A DNA stretch of 5,392 nucleotides, from NCBI GenBank assembly GCA_902774655.1, contig CACYJD010000129.1, positions 1 through 5,392 on the forward strand, given 5' to 3'. A program made the translations under genes and the position numbers. The stretch is from an uncultured Erysipelotrichaceae bacterium (GTDB lineage: Bacteria; Bacillota_I; Bacilli_A; RFN20; CAG-826). Positions 1 through 4,342 of the stretch are shown here, piece after piece (positions within the stretch are counted from its first letter, which is position 1; each line of letters opens with the position of its first letter). Below the pieces are notes generated by a model. It worked only from the letters and a program-made list of their open reading frames with translations. It searched no databases and was not told the origin of the DNA.

Positions 1-4
1 GATT

Positions 5-382
5 ATGACTGTACCCAAACCCATGCCTACTGCGGACAACACTCCAAAGATACGTCACTTCGACTTTTATACGGACGAGTTTCATCATTATCCTGTTGAT
101 ATTCCACAGAACTGTCTGGATGTCATCGACAAGAACATTGCTTTGGATGCCGACAATGTGTTTGCCAAGATTGGCGATGTGCAGAAGACCGCCATTCTTC
201 TCTTTGCTGAATACATTGATGCTGCCACAACCATTGCCGCTCAGTCTGGCGGTGGAGGAGGTGGTGCAACCTCAGGTTGGGGACGTGACAAGGACGAGGA
301 TGAGCTGTCATGGGCGCATCGCTGCGCTATGATGGCTAATCGACTGTGCAGACCTCGCAAGAAGCAAGGATATGGCAGATAA
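5..382 (+). CDS. C-terminal part of a probable mobilization (relaxase-type) protein, possibly cut by the window edge
   Basis: The frame is open to the left edge of the window, so the ATG at 5 may be an internal methionine of a longer protein. The visible 125 residues hold a proline-rich start (1-15), a stretch rich in aromatic and charged residues (17-31), a helical segment ending in KTAILLFAEYIDAATTIA (61-78), a hexaglycine linker (82-87), and an acidic then basic tail (DKDEDE at 95-100, RPRKKQGYGR at the end). From memory this layout, a Gly-rich linker followed by W-x-R-D-K-D-x-D-E and a Cys/Met/Arg-rich tail, resembles the C-terminus of relaxase or mobilization proteins on Bacteroidales mobile elements. 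No catalytic relaxase motif lies inside the window, so the role is inferred. It ends in TAA, 29 bp before the next plus-strand gene, which suggests co-transcription. It could instead be a complete small accessory protein of such an element. Confidence 0.5.
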   Translation: MTVPKPMPTADNTPKIRHFDFYTDEFHHYPVDIPQNCLDVIDKNIALDADNVFAKIGDVQKTAILLFAEYIDAATTIAAQSGGGGGGATSGWGRDKDEDELSWAHRCAMMANRLCRPRKKQGYGR

Positions 383-411
383 CCGAATGTTCAACCAACA
401 GGACTGATATT

Positions 412-906
412 ATGCCAATAGGTAAAAGTAAAATCTCAGATATGGATTTCGGATCTTTCGAGAACTCGATTGACAAGAATATCGAAACAGACAAGGCATC
501 GGACAAGTTTGACCAACAACTTCAAGCCTACAAGGATGCTGGCAATAGCTTGACTTCAGCAAAATCAGGACTTGAAACGGCAACAACTTCTTTACAGGAA
601 GCAAAGGACAACTTGAATAAAGCCACCGATAAAGCAGACGCTGTTACAAAAGCCATTGATAGCTTTATTGCCAAAGTGAGAGATATAAAATTCAAAGCTA
701 AGGTTGATGATGCCGACATAGAGAAACTGACAGATGACAGAAAGAAACTCATTGAGGATGAGTCCAAACTTCTTGAAGACCACCGAAAGGCGAATAAGGA
801 AATCCTCACTCGCCATTTCTATGATATGTCTAATATGATGTCAAGAAATGAAGGAGTTGAGGATGGGAAGAACTATACTCTGAATAAGAAAGTATGGAGA
901 GTGTAA
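412..906 (+). CDS. Coiled-coil protein of unknown function with an apparently swapped C-terminus
   Basis: The 164-residue product starts at ATG 412. A longer reading from GTG 346 would overlap the previous gene and is less likely. The protein is soluble and highly charged, with no signal peptide or membrane segment. Residues 30-90 and 100-135 are long amphipathic helices with heptad-like spacing (DKFDQQLQAYKDAGNSL, LQEAKDNLNKATDKADAV, DRKKLIEDESKLLEDHR), so a coiled coil is likely. The position just after the mobilization-like gene suggests an accessory gene of the same element. The last 15 residues (EDGKNYTLNKKVWRV) change character and match, in both protein and DNA, the end of the NlpE-like remnant that finishes at 3302 (EDKKNYILKRKV). 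The gene therefore appears to have lost its own 3' end and gained another. It ends in TAA inside a hairpin. Its function is not recognised. Confidence 0.75.
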   Translation: MPIGKSKISDMDFGSFENSIDKNIETDKASDKFDQQLQAYKDAGNSLTSAKSGLETATTSLQEAKDNLNKATDKADAVTKAIDSFIAKVRDIKFKAKVDDADIEKLTDDRKKLIEDESKLLEDHRKANKEILTRHFYDMSNMMSRNEGVEDGKNYTLNKKVWRV

Positions 907-960
907 AATAAACTGTGTTGGCTTTAATTGTTATCGCTTGATACAGTTTATTTACACTAC
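859..960 (+). repeat. Diverged direct repeat, copy 1 (NlpE-like 3' end plus terminator DNA)
   Basis: This stretch aligns by eye with 3264-3370 over its whole length, at roughly three quarters identity with small gaps. It encodes EDGKNYTLNKKVWRV and then about 55 bp of non-coding, terminator-like DNA ending in TTTACACTAC. Copy 2 encodes EDKKNYILKRKV and ends in TTTTACACTCTAC. Both copies are followed at once by minus-strand AT-rich genes. Confidence 0.7.
901..957. terminator. Strong hairpin overlapping the stop codon, probable bidirectional terminator
   Basis: The arm at 901-916 (GTGTAAAATAAACTGT) pairs with 943-957 (ACAGTTTATTTACAC), giving 15 base pairs with one bulged A around a 26-base loop. 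The left arm contains the TAA stop of the coiled-coil gene. It lies between convergent genes, the plus-strand one ending at 906 and the minus-strand one ending at 987, so it could terminate both. No classical U-run follows on either strand, and termination is inferred from position and stem strength. Confidence 0.55.
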
Positions 961-986
961 CTCAAAAATGGGCTATGTTTTTACGT

Positions 987-1367
987 TTACCCAATTAAAT
1001 CCTTGATATTTTTTGATTGTTTTGTTAATCTAATCAGAACCGACTTAGCTAAATTATCATCTAATGAATTGTATCTATTGATTAAAAAATCCTTCAATAC
1101 AGAGAAGCTAATAGTCTCACCACAATCCTCAAATATCAGTTCTTTTTTATTAAAATGGATTATTGAATTTATAAGATTTGATTTTCTTTTTCCTATTATT
1201 TTAAATATATGCCCACTTTGGTCAACATATTTTTGATTATCGTAGTATTCTTCAAAGATACTATTATCGCCAGGATAATCCCATAAGTCTCCAATATGGG
1301 TTTCTTCCAAATCTTGTGAACTTAAATTACTTAAGGAAATATTAAGTATAGGGAATTGTATTGACAT
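987..1367 (-). CDS. Unknown small soluble protein (126 aa)
   Basis: The protein begins MSIQFPILNIS and runs from ATG at 1367 to TAA at 987. It has no signal peptide or membrane segment. The N-terminal half is acidic with many aromatic residues (DLWDYPGDNSIFEEYYDNQKYVD, about 28-50). The middle forms likely beta strands (GHIFKIIGKRKSNLINSIIHF), and the C-terminus is helical and more basic. The gene is AT-rich compared with the plus-strand genes to its left. It follows the membrane-protein gene at 1381-1716 by only 13 bp on the same strand, so the two probably form an operon. I do not recognise the family. Its size, composition and position in a group of unrelated small genes would suit an orphan immunity protein or a small partner of the membrane protein, but nothing in the sequence proves either role. 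Confidence 0.7.
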   Translation of the reverse strand: MSIQFPILNISLSNLSSQDLEETHIGDLWDYPGDNSIFEEYYDNQKYVDQSGHIFKIIGKRKSNLINSIIHFNKKELIFEDCGETISFSVLKDFLINRYNSLDDNLAKSVLIRLTKQSKNIKDLIG

Positions 1368-1380
1368 ATTACTTGATTAT

Positions 1381-1716
1381 TTATTCAAAAATTCTAAACA
1401 AACCATACATTATAGACGCAAAACCAGCAACATATCCGTTAAGATAATTAATATAGTTTATTGTAAAACTCGGTGGGAAATTACGCCTGTCTTTGTATGT
1501 GATATTTAGGAATGTAATACCAAAGGATATTGCACAAATACTATCATATCTTTTAAATAAGATGGTTGTTATTCCTAAGCATATCATCAAAATTGAAAAA
1601 ATCAAGTAAGTGCCATTTTTTATGGCACTTACCGACTTTTTGTGCTTAATAACTGAAAACATTATTGCAATTCCTGTTATAGACGCTAATATTCCCCAAA
1701 GACAAATATAGTTCAT
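1381..1716 (-). CDS. Small polytopic membrane protein (111 aa), unknown function
   Basis: The product starts at ATG 1716 and ends in TAA at 1381. About four hydrophobic segments are visible: residues 5-22 (CLWGILASITGIAIMFSV), 36-54 (TYLIFSILMICLGITTILF), 58-73 (DSICAISFGITFLNIT) and 92-108. A basic loop (KHKKS) follows the first segment and a second (YKDRR) follows the third. There is no cleavable signal peptide, so an inner-membrane location is expected. The gene precedes the 126-aa gene by 13 bp and is probably co-transcribed with it. A perfect 11-bp hairpin lies inside the coding sequence at 1606-1632, in the loop between helices 1 and 2. The family is not recognised. Small multi-helix membrane proteins of this kind are common among immunity proteins to membrane-acting toxins, which is only a suggestion here. 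Confidence 0.7.
   Translation of the reverse strand: MNYICLWGILASITGIAIMFSVIKHKKSVSAIKNGTYLIFSILMICLGITTILFKRYDSICAISFGITFLNITYKDRRNFPPSFTINYINYLNGYVAGFASIMYGLFRIFE
1606..1632. repeat. Perfect 11-bp inverted repeat inside the membrane-protein gene
   Basis: GTAAGTGCCAT at 1606-1616 is the exact reverse complement of ATGGCACTTAC at 1622-1632, separated by five T residues. On the minus strand it encodes VSAIKNGTY, between the first two membrane helices. Such a hairpin could slow translation or terminate transcription read from the plus strand, where a T-rich stretch follows. Its role is unknown. Confidence 0.6.
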
Positions 1717-1725
1717 ATTGTTTTG

Positions 1726-1738
1726 CTTTTATGTTATA
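1726..1738. repeat. 13-bp direct repeat copy (CTTTTATGTTATA), upstream of the membrane-protein gene
   Basis: The same 13 bases occur at 2026-2038, exactly 300 bp away. Here the repeat lies 10-22 bases upstream of the ATG at 1716 and overlaps the palindrome TGTTATAACA (1732-1741). It may be an operator or promoter-proximal site, or the scar of an insertion. Confidence 0.4.
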
Positions 1739-1845
1739 ACAAAAGAACGACTGGCTATTGAATTTATTGTATTGAATTGCAGTATTAATCAAAAAACGCA
1801 CAATAATATGTCTATCAATGTTTTCCTTTGTCTCACAAGCAGGGA

Positions 1846-2004
1846 CTATTGGGCGACACGCATGTTCAAGTAATATATGCTTTTCCGCCACTGATGCAGT
1901 TCTGCATTTCTACACTCAATCTCCTTTCTGTCGCGCCATTCAAATAGGCCGATTACACTGGTACATCCTACGACGATGGTGACAATTGTTATGTCAAAAG
2001 CCAT
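1846..2004 (-). CDS. Possible 52-aa membrane-anchored small protein, or gene remnant
   Basis: A short minus-strand frame starts at ATG 2004 and ends at TAG 1846. It begins with MAFDITIVTIVVG, giving one membrane segment (about 4-20), followed by a charged helix (EWRDRKEIECRNAELHQWRK). This pattern of a single N-terminal anchor and a charged amphipathic tail looks like a true protein start. The frame stops in TAG, while the adjacent frame stays open further downstream, so it may be the 5' end of a longer gene that has been frameshifted. It lies upstream of the membrane-protein gene on the same strand. No ribosome binding site is evident. The remaining bases from 1717 to 2112 hold two short repeats and no other gene that I can support. 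Confidence 0.35.
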   Translation of the reverse strand: MAFDITIVTIVVGCTSVIGLFEWRDRKEIECRNAELHQWRKSIYYLNMRVAQ

Positions 2005-2017
2005 CCATCGGCATATT

Positions 2018-2038
2018 TATAACAACTTTTATGTTATA
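2018..2038. repeat. Inverted repeat with second copy of the 13-bp repeat
   Basis: TATAACA (2018-2024) and TGTTATA (2032-2038) form a 7-bp perfect inverted repeat around a 7-base spacer. The right part, 2026-2038, is the second copy of CTTTTATGTTATA. It lies 22-34 bases upstream of the ATG of the small minus-strand frame at 2004, so it may be a regulatory site shared with the copy at 1726. Confidence 0.4.
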
Positions 2039-2313
2039 TGGATACTTGGCTAATAGGACTGACTAATTCTTTACTTGTTTTTTTGCATAAACTTTGTGTT
2101 GATTTTTTAAAACTAAGTGTTATCACGCCTTTCTTTAATATGCGAGTATTCAATATTTTCATATACTATTCTATCTTTACAAGTAAGTTCTTTGTTGTTT
2201 CCGAATATTAACCTCAATAGCTGTTTGTGAACGAAGAACACTACTAAGCATAGCCACACCTTGCTATGTAAAAGCATAAGTTGAATAGCGGTTGCCGCCT
2301 CTTCCATTTGAGA

Positions 2314-2326
2314 TCACAATTTGTGA
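2314..2326. repeat. Palindrome TCACAATTTGTGA, copy 1 (in ORF6N coding sequence)
   Basis: This perfect 6+1+6 palindrome is flanked by GAGA on the left and CCTCAAAC on the right. The second copy, at 2613-2625, shares nearly all of this flank. On the minus strand it encodes the SQIV part of LRSQIVIS. Confidence 0.65.
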
Positions 2327-2545
2327 CCTCAAACATTCTTCTCGACTCAATTCAAAACGAAAATCATCGGGAAATCGCTCTATGTTACGCTTAACGGTTT
2401 GATTAAGCACCCTTGTCTCTACACCATATAACGTGGCTAAATCTTTATCAAGCATAACTTGTTGCCCTCTAATTACTTTTATTAGAGGTTCGATATTACC
2501 TGCGAGTTCATGGTTATCGCATTTTGTAACATCTATTTTGGACTG

Positions 2546-2560
2546 GTCGCAAATTGCGAC
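2546..2560. repeat. Palindrome GTCGCAAATTGCGAC, copy 2 (in ORF6N coding sequence)
   Basis: This perfect 7+1+7 palindrome is a compensated variant of the other two copies: two symmetric changes, A to G on one arm and T to C on the other, keep the pairing. On the minus strand it encodes VAIC-D. A weaker relative, GTTACAAAATGCGATAAC, lies next to it at about 2514-2531 and encodes VTKCDN. Confidence 0.6.
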
Positions 2561-2612
2561 TGGTTCTTTTTTATCTATGTTTTTTGCCATATTTCTATCT
2601 TTATTTTTGAGA

Positions 2613-2625
2613 TCACAAATTGTGA
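2613..2625. promoter_or_regulatory. Palindrome TCACAAATTGTGA, copy 3 in the ORF6N leader, possible operator
   Basis: This copy lies between the candidate -7 element (2657-2664) and the likely ATG at 2590, in the 5' untranslated region of the ORF6N gene. That position would suit an autoregulatory operator bound by the ORF6N protein itself or a hairpin in the leader RNA. Binding is inferred, not shown. If translation began at the upstream TTG it would encode VTIC-D. Confidence 0.4.
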
Positions 2626-2656
2626 CCTTAAACGTGTTGTTACTTATTATTGCATT

Positions 2657-2664
2657 CAAAGGTA
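2657..2664 (-). promoter_or_regulatory. Candidate Bacteroidales -7 promoter element
   Basis: On the minus strand this reads TACCTTTG, a full match to the Bacteroidales -7 consensus TAnnTTTG. Transcription would start near 2650, leaving a leader of about 60 bases before ATG 2590. No convincing TTTG at the usual -33 distance is seen, which lowers confidence. Confidence 0.35.
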
Positions 2665-2758
2665 GTGCTTTTAGCCTTTAAGCCACTATTGCACAACCCC
2701 TTTCTTTGAAAAGAACGTAAAATCAATAGTATTATTGCGATGATTGTACTTCGATTAA

Positions 2759-2956
2759 CATAAAGCACTAAAGCAGCCAAAGGAGAACAAGAGCAAGGAA
2801 GCCGTGGAGACCAACAAGGACATCGAGCAGTTGTTGCTTTCCATCCGAAAGGCTTTCGATGTGCTTGTGGAAAAGAGAACGGATTTACCTATTCCTACCA
2901 TTCTGGACAACACTCGTTCGCCAGCCTCATTACGCTGGAGGCAGGTGTGCCGATAA
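2759..2956 (+). pseudogene. Gene debris: unidentified helical fragment overlapping a C-terminal tyrosine recombinase fragment
   Basis: Two overlapping frames look like parts of former genes. One is open from 2759 and reads KENKSKEAVETNKDIEQ followed by LLLSIRKAFDVLVEK; it is helical, has no start codon, and its family is not recognised. The other, clearest from about 2848, reads CGKENGFTYSYHSGQHSFAS and then LITLEAGVPI. This matches the active-site box II region of Bacteroidales tyrosine recombinases (H-x-x-R-H-[ST]-F-A...LEAGVPIE). The catalytic Arg of the H-x-x-R motif is replaced by Gln (HSGQ), and after GVPI the recombinase sequence stops, so the LGH and catalytic Tyr segments are missing. 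The GC content is higher than in both flanks. This is a remnant, not a functional integrase, but it suggests a recombinase gene once stood in or next to this locus. Confidence 0.5.
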
Positions 2957-2984
2957 GCTTGAAGAATATACGGCAGTTTTGGGA

Positions 2985-3302
2985 AATAGAGCCAGCTTGG
3001 ATTCCATAGCTGGAACTTATAACGGTGTGTTACCACCTAATGTTGAAACAACACTCACATTAAATGCTGATGGTACCTATTTGTTGATACAGTCATATAA
3101 TGAAAAGTAGAACAAACAGGAAAGGTTAAGAGGAACTTTCCAAGTGCTTGACTACAACATCCTGATGCTTGTGCATCCTTCAAGTGGTGAGCATACCTTC
3201 TACAAGGTGAAGGATGCCAACCATATTATTCTGATAGATTCGTTCGGTAATGACCCCCCAAAAGAGGATAAGAAGAACTATATTCTAAAAAGGAAAGTAT
3301 AG
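2985..3302 (+). pseudogene. NlpE-like lipoprotein remnant (N-terminus missing, internal TAG)
   Basis: The frame reads SLDSIAGTYNGVLPPNVETT, LTLNADGTYLLIQSYNEK, then TAG at 3108-3110, then continues in the same frame with RLRGTFQVLDYNILMLVHP, TFYKVKDANHIILID and EDKKNYILKRKV before a final TAG at 3300-3302. The order GTYxGxLP...ETTLTLNxDGTY...GTFxV...YYKV...YxLxKK is that of the NlpE N-terminal beta-barrel domain, known from an outer-membrane lipoprotein of copper and envelope stress in Enterobacteria and from many Bacteroidales lipoproteins of unclear role. The usual Cys pair after GxLP is missing, and so are the signal peptide and lipobox, replaced by recombinase debris. Both the 5' truncation and the internal stop indicate a pseudogene. 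Its last residues and downstream DNA form copy 2 of the repeat seen at 859-960. Confidence 0.6.
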
Positions 3303-3370
3303 AAAATATAAATAAACCGCGTTTCTAACTATAACTTTTATAGCTTGACATAGCTTATTTTACACTCTAC
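3264..3370 (+). repeat. Diverged direct repeat, copy 2 (NlpE-like 3' end plus downstream DNA)
   Basis: This stretch aligns with 859-960. It covers the last codons of the NlpE-like remnant and about 68 bp beyond its stop. The long stem of copy 1 is mostly lost here, but a short stem remains in the middle (CTATAA-CTT-TTATAG) with TAAATAA and TTATTTTA on the flanks. It separates the plus-strand debris from the minus-strand gene ending at 3394 and may still act as a terminator region. Confidence 0.7.
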
Positions 3371-3393
3371 TCATCTCAATAAAATTGGTAAAT

Positions 3394-4259
3394 TTATTTT
3401 TCAGTCAACCAATTTTTACGGATTTTCCCATAATCATCCCAGTTCCAATAACAATTTATTTTTACTGGGTAACATTTTCGGTTCGGGATATCCAACATTG
3501 AAAGCTGTTCTAAATTGCATATCGGTGTCAAATCCATATCTTCTATTAAGAAATTTTTCCCAAATAAAGTAAGAGCTTTAATCCTTTTTAAACCAGCCAA
3601 AGACTTGATTGAAGCCAATTTATCTGTTTCTATTATAACAACCTCAATATTTTTTGAGTTTGCTAAAAACTAAGAAAAGAAATGTCCGAAAACGACTGTA
3701 CCTTTTTGCAATTTAGTATAGTTAAACTTTTAAGTTGCAATAGTTCCTTCGCAAAAGATAGAGATGTTATATTGGAATTAGCTATTGTTAAATCTTTCAG
3801 GTTTTTCAAATTTCCAATACAATGTTTATCCCCAATTTTAAAATCATCAATATATAGTTTTTCTATACTATTACAAGAAAATAAAGAATCATTTCGTTTA
3901 TCACCATAACAAAACACATTTTTCAGGCAATAAAAGGCATGATAATCAATATCATTAGCATTGGGTAAATTCAAACACAATGTTACCAACTCATGCTGTT
4001 GCTCAACATTTTTAATTCCAACAGAATGAGTATCTATTATTTCTAATGTTTCTATCGGCTTTATATATCGTAAAAAAGTATAGTCTGAACATTTCCATCC
4101 CAATGAATAGTTCAGGAATAGATGCTTTATTTCATTTTTCTGGATGATGTTTACAAACGAATCTTTCCATTCACTGTAAATAGCCGAACCTAATCCATTT
4201 AATTTTTCCTTATTATATGGATTCTCTGTTACTATTCTATATTTTTCTTTATACCACAT
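3394..4259 (-). pseudogene. Leucine-rich-repeat protein gene split by a single-base frameshift
   Basis: The first frame starts at ATG 4259 (MWYKEKYRIV) and gives 198 residues, ending at TAG 3663-3665. The adjacent frame continues the same protein without loss (LANSKNIEVVIIETDKL, then ASIKSLAGLKRIKALTLFG) to TAA 3394. Joined at the A5 run 3665-3669 they give about 288 residues. Roughly ten irregular leucine-rich repeats of the form [LI]xxLxIxx[ND] are visible, among them IKHLFLNYS (44-52), IETLEII (69-75), IEKLYIDDFKI (132-142), LKDLTIANSNI (154-164) and LKSLTILNCKK (176-186). There is no signal peptide, so the protein is probably cytoplasmic and used for protein binding. The shift needs one extra base, so it is a deletion, a sequencing error in the homopolymer, or -1 ribosomal slippage on TTT before TAG. 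The function is unknown; a role as an immunity or inhibitor protein is possible. Confidence 0.7.
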
Positions 4260-4284
4260 ATTTCATTGTTATTATGATGTGCAG

Positions 4285-4319
4285 TCATTAGTGTCCCGTT
4301 AAAATCGGGACTCTAATGA
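4285..4319. terminator. Strong inverted repeat between two minus-strand genes
   Basis: The arm at 4285-4298 (TCATTAGTGTCCCG) pairs with 4306-4319 (CGGGACTCTAATGA) at 13 of 14 positions around a 7-base loop. It lies 24 bases past the stop of the 215-aa gene and 26 bases upstream of the start of the leucine-rich-repeat gene. It may terminate the first transcript or act in the leader of the second. Neither strand has a clear T-run after the stem, so a recombination or binding site is also possible. Confidence 0.5.
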
Positions 4320-4342
4320 ATATGCATCCTAAAAAACACTAC

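Larger units (their letters stand above)
2177..2659 (-). pseudogene. ORF6N-domain protein gene, interrupted by an in-frame TAG and truncated
   Basis: The probable start is ATG 2590 (MAKNIDKKEP); a TTG start at 2659 would overlap the likely promoter. From that ATG, residues 34-108 read as an ORF6N domain, a DNA-binding-type domain shared with phage antirepressor-like (KilA-N/ORF6N) proteins. The recognisable motifs are IRGQQVMLDKDLATLYGVETRVLNQ, VKRNIERFPDDFRFEL and LRSQIVISNGRGG...YAFT. The frame then meets TAG at 2264-2266. Reading through it continues the family pattern (QGVAMLSSVLRSQTAIEVNI), so the stop replaces the usual Glu of the TEQGVAML motif. After EVNI the sequence leaves the family and ends at TAA 2177, so the C-terminal part is also lost. 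A 108-aa truncated protein could still be made. Three palindromes lie in the leader and coding region. DNA binding and a regulatory role are known only by family analogy. Confidence 0.8.

Noticed and set aside
528..809. Ser-rich antisense frame of 93 residues opposite the coiled-coil gene
   Set aside because: It is the antisense of a clear Lys/Asp-rich coding sequence, which produces Ser/Leu-rich open frames by chance.
928..1236. Plus-strand frame of 102 residues
   Set aside because: It lies opposite the 126-aa minus-strand gene and starts in the terminator region; AT-rich antisense sequence explains its hydrophobic look.
1740..1747. Possible minus-strand -7 element TTCTTTTG upstream of the membrane-protein gene
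   Set aside because: It has one mismatch to TAnnTTTG and no -33 element, so chance in AT-rich DNA is likely.
1646..1891. Minus-strand frame of 81 residues from a GTG start
   Set aside because: It overlaps the start of the membrane-protein gene in another frame, its composition does not look like a protein domain, and it begins inside the better-looking 52-aa frame. It may hold the decayed continuation of that frame, but this could not be supported.
2113..2307. Minus-strand frame of 64 residues
   Set aside because: It is an alternative frame across the 3' end of the broken ORF6N gene; the ORF6N family sequence (QGVAMLSSVLRS) is in the other frame.
2433..2681. Plus-strand hydrophobic frame of 82 residues
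   Set aside because: It is opposite the ORF6N coding sequence, whose family match is clear.
2715..2746. Possible plus-strand promoter, TTTG then TATTATTG 21 bases later
   Set aside because: The -7 element deviates from TAnnTTTG and only gene debris lies downstream, so it is too weak to list.
2755..3036. Minus-strand frame of 93 residues
   Set aside because: It covers the antisense of recombinase and lipoprotein debris; the recognisable motifs are on the plus strand.
3682..3909. Plus-strand frame of 75 residues
   Set aside because: It is opposite the leucine-rich-repeat gene and is an antisense shadow.
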